A model generated the notes under the pieces. That model was not told the DNA's origin and did no database searches. It was given only the letters and a program-made list of their open reading frames with translations. Below are positions 56,287-64,000 of a DNA stretch of 64,000 nt, one piece after another. Origin of the DNA: Balneolaceae bacterium (lineage in GTDB: Bacteria; Bacteroidota; Rhodothermia; Balneolales; Balneolaceae). Each line of letters opens with the position of its first letter. Position 1 is the first letter of the stretch. Location: the NCBI GenBank assembly GCA_017795005.1, contig CP051242.1:1364001-1428000 (forward strand), read 5' to 3'. The translations under genes were made by a program, and so were the position numbers.

Positions 56287-57933
56287 ATGAAACAAGCTTT
56301 TATTCTAGTTTTATTTATTACGTTATCACCAATAACTAATGCTCAGTTCTTCCAGAACCAGCAGGAGTTTACCAGACAGGATACTTTACGAGGTACGATT
56401 ACCCCTGAACGAGCATGGTGGGATGTTACTTATTATCACCTCGACGTTACTGTTGATTTAAATGACAGTACAATTGTCGGATCAAATACAATTCAATATC
56501 GGGTGGATTCTTCCAATACAGAAAGAATGCAAATAGACCTCCAACCACCGATGGAAATTAAAAGGGTTTCTCAATCAGGAAAGGAACTCGAAGTTGAGAA
56601 AGATGGGAATGCATGGTTTGTTACTCTGGAAGAAGATCAAATGGTAGGCGAAATATATGAGATAGAAATAGAATTCGGAGGAAAGCCATTAATAGCAGCA
56701 CGTCCACCATGGGATGGAGGTCTAACATGGACTCGCGATAAAAATGTAAAGCCATTCATTGCTAATGCCAATCAAAAAATCGGAGCAAGTATCTGGTGGC
56801 CTAATAAAGATCATCCCTATGATGAAGTAGACAGCATGCTTATCAGTGTAACCATTCCGGAAGAGTTAGTTGATGTATCCAATGGAAGGCTCAGAAGTGT
56901 GGATGATAACAATGATGGAACTAAGACCTGGAACTGGATTGTATCCAATCCAATCAATAGTTATGGAGTGAATATTAATATCGGGGACTATGTGAACTTT
57001 AAGGAAATCTATGCTGGTGAGAAGGGGGAACTGGATATGGATTACTGGGTGCTATCCTATAATAAGGAGAAGGCCATAGCCCAGTTTGCAGATGCTCCCC
57101 GAACTATGGAAGCTTTGGAATACTGGTTTGGACCGTATCCTTTTTATGAAGACAGTTATAAGTTGGTAGAGGCTCCTTATTTAGGTATGGAGCATCAAAG
57201 TTCAGTGACCTACGGAAATCGCTATGAGAATGGATATTTGGGTACTGATTTAAGTGCTTCGGGATGGGGATTAAAATTTGACTTCATCATTGTGCACGAA
57301 ACTGGTCATGAATGGTTTGCCAACAATATCACCTACGCTGATATCGCAGATATGTGGATTCATGAAAGTTTTACTCATTATTCAGAGTATTTATTCCTGG
57401 AATATCATTTTGGCGAAAAAGCAGCAAGTGAATATCAGAAAGGGGTGAGGTTACGAATCAGTAATGATATTCCAATCATTGGTAATTATGGTGTTCATAA
57501 TGAAGGTTCCGGGGATATGTATTATAAAGGAGGGAATATGCTCCATATGATTCGACAGATTTTTGATAATGATGAATTGTGGAGAGAAACCCTGCGCGGT
57601 TTGAATGAAGAATTTTATCATCAGACTGTATCTACAGAGCAGGTGGAAGGATATATCAACGAAAAAGCAGGAAAGGATTTAACACCGGTGTTCGATCAAT
57701 ATCTGAGGGATGTTCGAATTCCTATTCTGGAATACAGTTTTAAAGATGGTCTTCTATTTTACAGATGGGGAAATGCAGTTTCAGGATTCAATATGCCCGT
57801 AGATATATTTCTGGATGGAAAGGAAATCCGACTCACTCCAACAACAAGGTGGCAAAGAATGGAATCCTTTGCCCAAGATCTGAAAGTAGATCCTGATTTC
57901 TATGTGGGAAGCATGAATGTGCTCGGGAATTAA
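56287..57933 (+). CDS. M1-family metallopeptidase, exported
   Basis: A 548-residue secreted zinc aminopeptidase-like protein. Start ATG at 56287, 4 bases after the upstream stop, gives a clean signal peptide (KQAFILVLFITLSPITNAQ); a TTG at 56275 is less likely. The catalytic block is HETGHEWFANN (H-E-x-x-H) with the third ligand Glu in DMWIHESFTHYSEYLF. The exopeptidase motif reads LGMEHQSS instead of G-x-MEN, a change that alters the N-terminal amine recognition site. It ends after the catalytic and short helical domains, without the ERAP1-type C-terminal domain. Confidence 0.9.
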   Translation: MKQAFILVLFITLSPITNAQFFQNQQEFTRQDTLRGTITPERAWWDVTYYHLDVTVDLNDSTIVGSNTIQYRVDSSNTERMQIDLQPPMEIKRVSQSGKELEVEKDGNAWFVTLEEDQMVGEIYEIEIEFGGKPLIAARPPWDGGLTWTRDKNVKPFIANANQKIGASIWWPNKDHPYDEVDSMLISVTIPEELVDVSNGRLRSVDDNNDGTKTWNWIVSNPINSYGVNINIGDYVNFKEIYAGEKGELDMDYWVLSYNKEKAIAQFADAPRTMEALEYWFGPYPFYEDSYKLVEAPYLGMEHQSSVTYGNRYENGYLGTDLSASGWGLKFDFIIVHETGHEWFANNITYADIADMWIHESFTHYSEYLFLEYHFGEKAASEYQKGVRLRISNDIPIIGNYGVHNEGSGDMYYKGGNMLHMIRQIFDNDELWRETLRGLNEEFYHQTVSTEQVEGYINEKAGKDLTPVFDQYLRDVRIPILEYSFKDGLLFYRWGNAVSGFNMPVDIFLDGKEIRLTPTTRWQRMESFAQDLKVDPDFYVGSMNVLGN

Positions 57934-58080
57934 ACCTGTCTCCCCTCGGGGGGAGACCGATTTCACGCTTGCGTGAAATCAGAGGGAGGACGCTTACTTC
58001 AAATAATTGCGAGTAGGTTCCGTCCTCTCCCTGACTTGCTCAATATTCGCAAGTCTGTCCCTCCCCAAGGAGGGACAGTT
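57934..58080 (+). repeat. Structured intergenic repeat, copy A (about 147 bp)
   Basis: Begins directly after the M1 peptidase stop and ends 20 bases before the yebC stop. Order of stems: CTGTCTCCCC/GGGGAGAC; TTTCACGC/GCGTGAAA; GAGGGAGGAC paired with GTCCTCTCCCT; ACTTGC/GCAAGT; and CTGTCCCTCC/GGAGGGACAG. Both ends match copy B at 58937-59082 nearly base for base, while the interior differs but keeps stems. Confidence 0.85.
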
Positions 58081-58099
58081 ACTCAGTCATTACTTTTTT

Positions 58100-58822
58100 C
58101 TACACCAAATTATGGAAAACCCGCTGGACGTCTTCGTCCTGCTCCAGTTTATCGATAAGAGATAATACTTCTTCTGCCTGCTCTTCTTCCAGTGAAACAG
58201 TAGATTGAGGAATCCAATCTGTTTCTGCACTAATAGGTTCTATTCCTCTTTCTTCAAGTGCATGCTGCATGTTACCAAACTCTGTGAACTCACATCGAAT
58301 CACTAAAATGCGTTCACCTTCATCATTTTCACTTTCTCCCATTTCAGTGAGTCCGTGGTCGATCAATTCGAGTTCCAGTTCTTCTTCGTCGAATTCGCCG
58401 GGAGCGATTTTAAAGGAGCCTACTTGAGTGAATTGAAAAGCCACACTACCGGAGTTTCCAAGGTTCCCACCATTCTTTGTGAAAATTGGCCGGACATTGC
58501 CCACAGTTCGGGTGTTATTATCGGTCGCAGTTTCAACCAATACAGCGACTCCATGTGGAGCGTATCCTTCAAACAATACTTCATCATAATCAGTAGAGTC
58601 TTTTCCAAGAGACCTTTTAATCGCACGTTCGATCAGATCTTTGGGCATGTTTACACCACGACCATTTTGGATAGCCCGGCGCAACGCAGGATTGGTTTCC
58701 GGATCAGGACCACCTTGTTTTACCGCGATTACAATTTCCTTTCCAATTCTGGAAAATTGCTTGGCCATCTTATCCCAACGAGCAAACTTAGCTGCTTTAC
58801 GGACTTCAAAAATTCTACCCAT
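58100..58822 (-). CDS. yebC: YebC/PmpR-family translation/transcription factor
   Basis: A 240-residue YebC-family protein; recent work links the family to translation of difficult sequences, older work to DNA binding. It opens [29 protein letters not shown], the Bacteroidota form of the usual start, with [26 protein letters not shown] and [26 protein letters not shown]. The frame runs on to 58969 but those 49 residues translate repeat copy B and spacer, so ATG at 58822 is the start. The gene is framed by repeat copies A and B. Confidence 0.93.
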   Translation of the reverse strand: MGRIFEVRKAAKFARWDKMAKQFSRIGKEIVIAVKQGGPDPETNPALRRAIQNGRGVNMPKDLIERAIKRSLGKDSTDYDEVLFEGYAPHGVAVLVETATDNNTRTVGNVRPIFTKNGGNLGNSGSVAFQFTQVGSFKIAPGEFDEEELELELIDHGLTEMGESENDEGERILVIRCEFTEFGNMQHALEERGIEPISAETDWIPQSTVSLEEEQAEEVLSLIDKLEQDEDVQRVFHNLV

Positions 58823-58936
58823 AGTGTTCTGATCTAAATTCTGAAAGATTAATCGGTGAGAATTTACAAGGTTATTAAAACAGTTGGGAGGGAGGAAGAA
58901 AATTTTTTGAATGATAATAATTCTAAGTAGAAAAAG

Positions 58937-59082
58937 ACCTGTCTCCCCTTGGGGGGAGACAGAAATCACGCTTGCGGGGTTTCAGAGGGAGGACATGTTT
59001 GGCAATTTAGAACGAGCTTGCTCCGTCCTCTCCCTGAGCCAAAACAAGTTTTGACTCTGTCCCTCCCCAAGGAGGGACAGTT
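58937..59082 (+). repeat. Structured intergenic repeat, copy B (about 146 bp)
   Basis: Same orientation and same ends as copy A (57934-58080): terminal hairpins CTGTCTCCCC/GGGGAGACAG and CTGTCCCTCC/GGAGGGACAG, central GAGGGAGGAC...GTCCTCTCCCT. The inner stems differ in sequence (GAGC/GCTC; CAAAAC/GTTTTG) but pair at matching places. It lies between the end of cysM and the start of yebC. Confidence 0.85.
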
Positions 59083-59106
59083 TGGTGTGAAGTCTTTAAT
59101 TAATCC

Positions 59107-59982
59107 TCAAAACAACTCACTACTCAAATACCGATCTCCGCGATCACATACAATAGATACGATTATTCCCTCTTCAATTTCTGAGGCAACTTTTAAGGCT
59201 GCTGTCATAGCTCCACCGCTACTCATTCCGGCAAGGATTCCTTCTTCTTTTGCGAGTCTTCGGGTCATGGAAGTTGCTTCATCAGTGCTTACATCAATAA
59301 TACGATCAACCCGTTTAGGTTCGTAGATTTTGGGAAGGAATTCCGGAGACCATCTTCTGATTCCGGGAATACGTGAACCATCGGTTGGCTGTGTACCTAC
59401 AATCTGAATGTCAGAGTTTTGTTCTTTTAAATATCTGGAAACTCCCATAATAGTACCGGTCGTACCCATTGCCGAAACAAAATGAGTGATCTTACCTTGG
59501 GTGTCATTCCAGATTTCAGGACCAGTGGTTTTGTAGTGCATCTTGTAATTATCAGGATTCGCAAATTGATTGAGAATGTGATAATCACCTGAAGAAGCCA
59601 TGTCTTCTGCAAGTTCACGGGAATATTCTATTGTCTTTTCAGCAGGGGTTAGAATTACTTCTGCTCCATACGCTTTCATCGTTTTAACACGTTCGGGAGT
59701 TGCTCCATCAGGCATAATCAAGGTCATATGAACGCCTAACGCCTGAGCGATCATTGCCAACGCGATGCCGGTATTCCCACTGGTAGCTTCCACCAGTTGG
59801 TCGCCAACAGATATTTCTTTTCGATCCAGTGCACTCTTAATCATATTCAAAGCAGCACGGTCTTTTACACTCCCACCGGGATTCTGACCTTCCAGTTTAC
59901 CGTAAACTTTTACCGATTTATTGGTATTAAGAGTTTGAATCTCTACTAATGGTGTATTTCCGATAAGTTGTTCTAAGGTCAT
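59107..59982 (-). CDS. cysM: Cysteine synthase (CysM/CysK, O-acetylserine sulfhydrylase)
   Basis: PLP enzyme of 291 residues that makes cysteine from O-acetylserine and sulfide. LIGNTPLVEI, the PLP lysine in GGSVKDRAALNMI, EATSGNTGIALAMIA and GTTGTIMGVSRYL are typical; the length and the C-terminal LAKEEGILAGMSSGGAMTAAL fit the CysM/CysK group. It overlaps cysE by 4 bases (ATGA), forming a cysE-cysM operon. Confidence 0.93.
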   Translation of the reverse strand: MTLEQLIGNTPLVEIQTLNTNKSVKVYGKLEGQNPGGSVKDRAALNMIKSALDRKEISVGDQLVEATSGNTGIALAMIAQALGVHMTLIMPDGATPERVKTMKAYGAEVILTPAEKTIEYSRELAEDMASSGDYHILNQFANPDNYKMHYKTTGPEIWNDTQGKITHFVSAMGTTGTIMGVSRYLKEQNSDIQIVGTQPTDGSRIPGIRRWSPEFLPKIYEPKRVDRIIDVSTDEATSMTRRLAKEEGILAGMSSGGAMTAALKVASEIEEGIIVSIVCDRGDRYLSSELF

Positions 59983-60818
59983 GGTGCGTCGGTCTTAATA
60001 ATATGAGTATCGATGTGTTCTTTGCCTTCTGTGATCACTTTATTTAAATAATGTACTTTCGAATTGGGTGCTACACTTTCCGTAATCCAGACATTTCCTC
60101 CAATCACACTGTGTTCTCCAATTATTGTTTTTCCTCCAAGAATAGTGGCTCCTGAATAAATCACTACATGATCTTTAATAGTTGGATGTCGTTTCGTTTT
60201 CGCGTCTTCCTTTTTCACACTTAGTGCACCCAAAGTAACACCCTGATAGATTTTCACATGATTGCCAATGTCGGTAGTTTCCCCGATTACAATCCCTGTT
60301 CCATGATCAATACAAAAATGATTTCCAATGTTTGCTTTAGGATGGATATCGATACCGGTAACACTATGCGCATGTTCTGTAATCATTCTGGGAAGAATAG
60401 AAACATTGCACTTCGCTAATTCATGAGCAAAGCGATAGGCAGCTATTGCATAAAAACCCGGATAAGAACGAATTACTTCATCCACACTGGTAGCGGCCGG
60501 ATCTCCTTTATACATGGCCAGAACATCCTGCTGTAATTTCTCATATACCTCTTGAATTGAATCAAAAAAGGAGTTCGTTACTTCATGAGCATCAATCGGG
60601 GTATTTCTCAGTTGGATGTATAACATCTCATACAACTCTTCCCGGAGATTCAGAATATGGAGATTGAATTTGATTAAAGATTCAAAAGACTGAGTGGCAT
60701 AATTAGGGAATAATGTACCTAACAGATTGCGAAAAAAAGTACTCACTTCCTCTTTGGAAGGGCATTGCACACAATCCTGATGTGAGCTGTAAATTTGTTC
60801 AATAAAACGGTCATCCAT
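59979..60818 (-). CDS. cysE: Serine O-acetyltransferase (CysE/EpsC family)
   Basis: Acetylates serine for cysteine synthesis. The 279-residue protein has an N-terminal helical domain (SHQDCVQCPSKEEVSTFFRNLLG) and a C-terminal left-handed beta helix with FAHELAKCNVSILPRMITEHAHSVTGIDIHPKANIGNHFCIDHGTGIVIGET, holding the catalytic His residues. This long-N-terminus form is of the EpsC/SrpH kind. Cotranscribed with cysM; cysNC at the other end of the window belongs to the same pathway. Confidence 0.93.
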   Translation of the reverse strand: MDDRFIEQIYSSHQDCVQCPSKEEVSTFFRNLLGTLFPNYATQSFESLIKFNLHILNLREELYEMLYIQLRNTPIDAHEVTNSFFDSIQEVYEKLQQDVLAMYKGDPAATSVDEVIRSYPGFYAIAAYRFAHELAKCNVSILPRMITEHAHSVTGIDIHPKANIGNHFCIDHGTGIVIGETTDIGNHVKIYQGVTLGALSVKKEDAKTKRHPTIKDHVVIYSGATILGGKTIIGEHSVIGGNVWITESVAPNSKVHYLNKVITEGKEHIDTHIIKTDAP

Positions 60819-60876
60819 ACATAGAAAATAATGTTCTTAATGAACCTTTTCCTGATTAGAATGATTCGTTTTGAAG

Positions 60877-61872
60877 TTAATCAGCTTCAGCTACAAATCG
60901 GGTCATCGAATTTTCCACAGGTTCCAGCGTTTGAAGGTAAGCGAAGATTGCACCTAATTCTTCTTCGCTCATTTTACTGTAAAAACGCCATGGCATTTCA
61001 GTCTGAAAAGTGCCGGGTTCAACTAAGTCCTGATTAATTGCTTTAGTGGAGTCCTGGAATTGTTTGAAACGAGCGATGAACATTTCTTCCGTCCAGGCTC
61101 CGATTCCGGATGTTTCATGTGGGGTTATGTTAGCTGAATAGACTGTTCCTCCGGTTGGCATGTTAAAATCCATTCCCCCGGCATAGTCCATTCCCGGAAT
61201 TCGTCCACCTCGTTCATCAATTGGTGTATGACAATCGGCACAACTACCCGCTACGGTAAGATATTCACCATAAGCAACACGGTCGCTAATATCGGGTCGC
61301 TCTGTAAAAGCTGTTTCGTTTTGAGGAATCGTGTTTATGATGAAATTCATAGGAAATGCAGAAGATGAAGCCGGAACATTATGTTCTATTGGTTCCAATG
61401 TTCTTAGATAAGCAATGATGTCGTAGATATCTTCCTTATCCACACGACGGTAATTTGTGTAAGGCATAATTGGGAAAAGAGCATCACCGTTTTTATTCAC
61501 ACCTGTTGTAATGGCCCGGAATATTTCTCCATCGGTCCAGTCTCCTAAATGATAGGGAGTTAGGTTTTTGGCGTAGTAATCGCCGGGAAATCCATGTTCT
61601 AAACCGAATAAATTTCCACCTTTGCCTAACGTGTTTTCATCAACAACCAAAGCAAAACGACTATAATCTCTATCCGAATGGCAATCCATACACACGTATA
61701 CATTCTTTGCCAGAAACTCCCCACGCTCGATACGTTCCGGAGTGAGTTCAACCGTTAGATTGGGAGCCGGTTCTACATTTGGTAAAGCTGTGGAAATGTA
61801 TATGAGTGTACCACCGACAAAAAGAATGACAAGGGCGACTAATCCACCCACAATTTTCAGAACTAATTTCAT
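60877..61872 (-). CDS. Membrane-anchored diheme cytochrome c
   Basis: A 331-residue protein with an N-terminal TM helix (ALVILFVGGTLIYISTAL) and two cytochrome c domains, heme motifs CMDCH and CADCH. Each is followed by a methionine-containing axial region (FPIMPYTNYRRVDKEDIYDIIAYLRTLEPIEHN; EMPWRFYSKMSEEELGAIFAYLQTLEPVENS). This is the layout of alcohol/aldehyde dehydrogenase-type cytochrome subunits and of diheme c-type electron carriers, but no dehydrogenase gene is adjacent. Possible partner of the respiratory chain encoded nearby. Confidence 0.85.
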   Translation of the reverse strand: MKLVLKIVGGLVALVILFVGGTLIYISTALPNVEPAPNLTVELTPERIERGEFLAKNVYVCMDCHSDRDYSRFALVVDENTLGKGGNLFGLEHGFPGDYYAKNLTPYHLGDWTDGEIFRAITTGVNKNGDALFPIMPYTNYRRVDKEDIYDIIAYLRTLEPIEHNVPASSSAFPMNFIINTIPQNETAFTERPDISDRVAYGEYLTVAGSCADCHTPIDERGGRIPGMDYAGGMDFNMPTGGTVYSANITPHETSGIGAWTEEMFIARFKQFQDSTKAINQDLVEPGTFQTEMPWRFYSKMSEEELGAIFAYLQTLEPVENSMTRFVAEAD

Positions 61873-62261
61873 AACCCGAATATTTAATTATTGTACTGAC
61901 GGCCCTATTCCGTCTTAGATCGCGGGTTAATTTGGGTAATTCAGAGGTAAATGTCTAGCGGAGAAGGGAATAGGTGTTTTTAAACAGCTTTCTACATCAT
62001 CCCTGAAGCTGTGATGAATAGCTGCTATTCCTGCATAACTCCAATGCCGGAATAATTTTGAAGTAAATACAATAGTCCCCTCTTGAGAGGGTATTTAGGG
62101 GTGTGTTATTACACAGAATCAAACCTGGCTAACGACCCCATCTGTCTTCCCCCTCTCAAGGGGAAGGACTTGCTAACTGGAAATGGAGTCTGTTAATGAG
62201 CATCCCCTCCTTGATAAGGAGAGGATAGAGGGGAGGTTGGAAGTCTCCTCAGGATGACTTA
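61873..62261. other. Intergenic region with hairpin-rich repeat (copy C type)
   Basis: About 390 bases without a gene. From 62075 to 62240 it holds several short hairpins: CCCTC/GAGAGGG, CTTCCCC/GGGGAAG, and CTCCTT-gat-AAGGAG followed by AGAGGGGAGG. The CCCCTC...GAGGGG style is like copies A and B, but the ends do not match them, so it is a related or different family. The rest shows nothing I can name. Confidence 0.5.
62075..62240. repeat. GC-rich palindromic intergenic repeat, third type
   Basis: Contains CCCTC/GAGAGGG near 62078, CTTCCCC/GGGGAAG near 62153-62167 and CTCCTT/AAGGAG near 62207-62224. Much more G+C than the flanks. No protein frame. Confidence 0.5.
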
Positions 62262-62477
62262 TTAGTTCGAATACCAATCCTTCAGTCTAATCTCGATATC
62301 AATCTCTGCTAAATCCACGATGGTTTTAAATTTCATGATATCCTGACCTCTGTGATGATATGGATACATAATCGAAGGTTGGAATTCTACCACCGCACTG
62401 GCCGCCTGATAAATGTCCATAGTGTAGGGAAGGTTCATGAATACAAAAGCAATATCAATATTTTCGAGAGCTCTCAT
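62262..62477 (-). pseudogene. C-terminal remnant of an MBL-fold metal-dependent hydrolase
   Basis: A 71-codon frame reading RALENIDIAFVFMNLPYTMD and later IMYPYHHRGQD, ending in a RLKDWY block. This matches the C-terminal third of a known group of MBL-fold hydrolases of about 250-290 residues (Leu-Pro-Tyr-Thr-Met block; Pro-Tyr-His-x-Arg-Gly metal-side block). The H-x-H-x-D-H metal site is missing, and an in-frame TAA stands directly before the ATG at 62477, so the 5' two-thirds is gone. It may still be translated but should be inactive. Confidence 0.6.
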
Positions 62478-62541
62478 TTAAGGAGTTTTTGTTTGATTAA
62501 TAAATAACTAGAAAAGAATTAAAAACCCATTAAATTCGAGC

Positions 62542-64000
62542 ATGCAAAAAGAACTTCAACTCAGAGTTTTACCGGAGATAGCCGGTCAACCTGATCAGCT
62601 TCAGAAATTCATTTCCCGAAAAGAGGGAATACCTGAAGATGAAATAAGGCATATCGAAATTCTAAAACGCTCAATTGATGCCCGTCAGAAACAGGTGATC
62701 ATCAACCTGAAAGTCCAGGTTTTTATAAACGAGGATTTTGTAGAAGAACCCATCACTTTACCTGATTACCCTCATGTATCTAATGCAGAAGAAGTTCTGA
62801 TAATTGGTGCGGGTCCGGCAGGATTATTTGCTGCACTTCGATTAATAGAACTTGGAAAGAAACCGATTGTTCTGGAGCGTGGAAAAGATGTAAGGGATCG
62901 GATAAAGGATTTAAAAGGAATCAATGTTGATCACATTGTAAATGAAGATTCCAATTATTGTTTTGGGGAAGGAGGAGCCGGAACCTATTCGGATGGAAAG
63001 CTTTATACCCGTTCAAAGAAAAGAGGAGACGTGCAGCGAATCCTTGAATTATTGGTAGGATTCGGAGCAGTAAAAGATATTCTTGTAGAAGCTCATCCAC
63101 ATATCGGGACCAACAAGCTTCCGAAAATAATTGCCAACATCAGGGAATGTATCAAAGCACAGGGCGGGGAGATTCACTTTAACACTAGAGTAACAGATTT
63201 ACTTATTTCAGGCAACTCAATGAAGGGAGTGAAAACCCAAAATGGAGATACGTATAAAAGTGAAAAGGTAATTTTAGCAACCGGACATTCAGCCCGTGAT
63301 ATTTTCGAATTACTTTATCAAAAAGAAATAGAGATTGAGCTTAAACCGCTGGCCATCGGAGTTCGTGTGGAGCATTCTCAGCAGTTGATCGATCAGATTC
63401 AGTATAGTTGTGAGAATCGGGGAGAATATCTGCCGCCATCACCATATAGCATTGTAAAGCAGGTAGAAGGGCGTGGCGTTTATTCTTTTTGCATGTGCCC
63501 CGGTGGAGTGATAGCACCTTGCGCTACAAGTCCTGGCGAAATAGTAACCAATGGATGGTCTTCTTCAAGAAGAGCCCGTTCAACAGCAAACTCAGGGATT
63601 GTGGTTGAGTTAAGAGAAGAAGATTTCAAACCCTTTGAGAAATTTGGTCCGCTGGCAGCAATGGAATTTCAAAAAGCAATTGAGACTAAAGCTTGGGAAG
63701 CAGGTGGGAAAACCCAAACCGCACCCGCCCAGCGACTGGTAGATTTTGTAAAGGGGAAAGTTTCATCTGATTTACCAAATACGTCCTATGCCCCGGGAAT
63801 TACATCCGTTGAATTAGGTGAGGTACTCCCTGATTTTATTCATGGTGCTCTTAAGAATGGTTTTAAGGCATTTGATCAGTCTATGAAAGGATATTTGACG
63901 AATGAGGCAGTGGTTCATGCTCCTGAAACAAGAACTTCTTCTCCGGTTCGTATTCCAAGGGACCGAAAAACATTGGAACATGTTCGGATAAAAGGCTTAT
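62542..64000 (+). CDS. FAD-dependent dehydrogenase, NAD(P)/FAD oxidoreductase (3' end outside window)
   Basis: Reading frame from ATG 62542, open to the end of the window (486 codons). The first 90 or so residues form an N-terminal extension (ELQLRVLPEIAGQPDQLQKF), then the FAD motif VLIIGAGPAGLFAALRLIELGKKPIVLERG, YCFGEGGAGTYSDGKLYTR, VILATGHSARDIFELL, and the cysteine-bearing YSFCMCPGGVIAPCAT. This is the pattern of COG2509-type uncharacterised dehydrogenases. Substrate unknown. It is divergent from the MBL remnant. Confidence 0.88.
   Translation, partial: MQKELQLRVLPEIAGQPDQLQKFISRKEGIPEDEIRHIEILKRSIDARQKQVIINLKVQVFINEDFVEEPITLPDYPHVSNAEEVLIIGAGPAGLFAALRLIELGKKPIVLERGKDVRDRIKDLKGINVDHIVNEDSNYCFGEGGAGTYSDGKLYTRSKKRGDVQRILELLVGFGAVKDILVEAHPHIGTNKLPKIIANIRECIKAQGGEIHFNTRVTDLLISGNSMKGVKTQNGDTYKSEKVILATGHSARDIFELLYQKEIEIELKPLAIGVRVEHSQQLIDQIQYSCENRGEYLPPSPYSIVKQVEGRGVYSFCMCPGGVIAPCATSPGEIVTNGWSSSRRARSTANSGIVVELREEDFKPFEKFGPLAAMEFQKAIETKAWEAGGKTQTAPAQRLVDFVKGKVSSDLPNTSYAPGITSVELGEVLPDFIHGALKNGFKAFDQSMKGYLTNEAVVHAPETRTSSPVRIPRDRKTLEHVRIKGL

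Noticed and set aside
58823-58969. 49-residue N-terminal extension of yebC
   Set aside because: It is translation of repeat copy B and spacer; the conserved YebC start [11 protein letters not shown] begins at 58822.
57934-59082. Repeat pair as CRISPR array or insertion sequence ends
   Set aside because: Only two units about 1 kb apart with a housekeeping gene between them, no spacers, no transposase, and each unit is itself palindromic.

Overview
The window reads as a chromosomal segment of an aerobic, probably marine member of the Bacteroidota/Rhodothermota/Balneolota assemblage. The evidence is an AT-rich genome, a promoter of the TTG...TAnnTTTG type at 4862-4895, a complete alternative complex III (actABCDEF) followed directly by a caa3 oxidase operon, a Bacteroidota-style YebC, and an XrtX-like exosortase with a membrane partner. 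Balneolia is my best guess from gene content alone; no rRNA or other marker is present.

Layout. 1-1519: 3' part of a cysNC fusion (sulfate activation). 1635-5464: a Wzc-type tyrosine autokinase (minus), a divergent metallophosphoesterase, and an exported SLBB-like protein. 5792-36068: one long plus-strand surface-polysaccharide locus. It holds neuB-neuC-neuA (nonulosonate synthesis and activation); a 2-hydroxyacid dehydrogenase plus asparagine-synthase-like pair; an AT-rich O-unit block (frameshifted Wzx flippase, glycosyltransferases, pyruvyl transferase, Wzy polymerase, acyltransferase); wbpG-hisH2-hisF2 (acetamidino formation); a bi-domain oxidoreductase, wbpI, a heparinase-like protein, a WbuB-like glycosyltransferase and a WecA-type initiating transferase; then wbpA, ugd, wbpB, wbpD and wbpE. 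It ends with an exosortase, a small membrane partner and a glycerate 2-kinase. Together wbpA/B/E/D/I can make UDP-ManNAc(3NAc)A from UDP-GlcNAc, and wbpG/hisH2/hisF2 can amidinate it as in Pseudomonas aeruginosa O5, so the polymer probably carries an amidinated diaminomannuronic acid plus a sialic-acid-like sugar.

36233-42379: a lone BatA-like VWA protein, a HAD phosphatase, and on the minus strand a large DUF4175 coiled-coil protein and an MBL hydrolase. 42490-55419 (minus): the respiratory operon actA-B-C-D-E-F, a small one-TM gene, sco, ctaC-D-E-F, ended by a strong rho-independent terminator. ActE carries an extra cytochrome c domain resembling the tail of CtaC. 55713-57933: a DUF420 membrane protein and an M1 peptidase. 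57934-62500: yebC flanked by two copies of a structured ~147-bp repeat, cysE-cysM, a diheme cytochrome c, a third hairpin-rich repeat region and an N-terminally truncated MBL fragment. 62542-end: 5' part of a FAD-dependent dehydrogenase.

No tRNA, rRNA, CRISPR array, transposase or phage gene was seen. The notable oddities are the A7-tract frameshift in wzx, the diheme ActE, the repeat pair with apparently compensating stems around yebC, a cysteine-bearing insertion in the WbpE-like aminotransferase, and two gene remnants.
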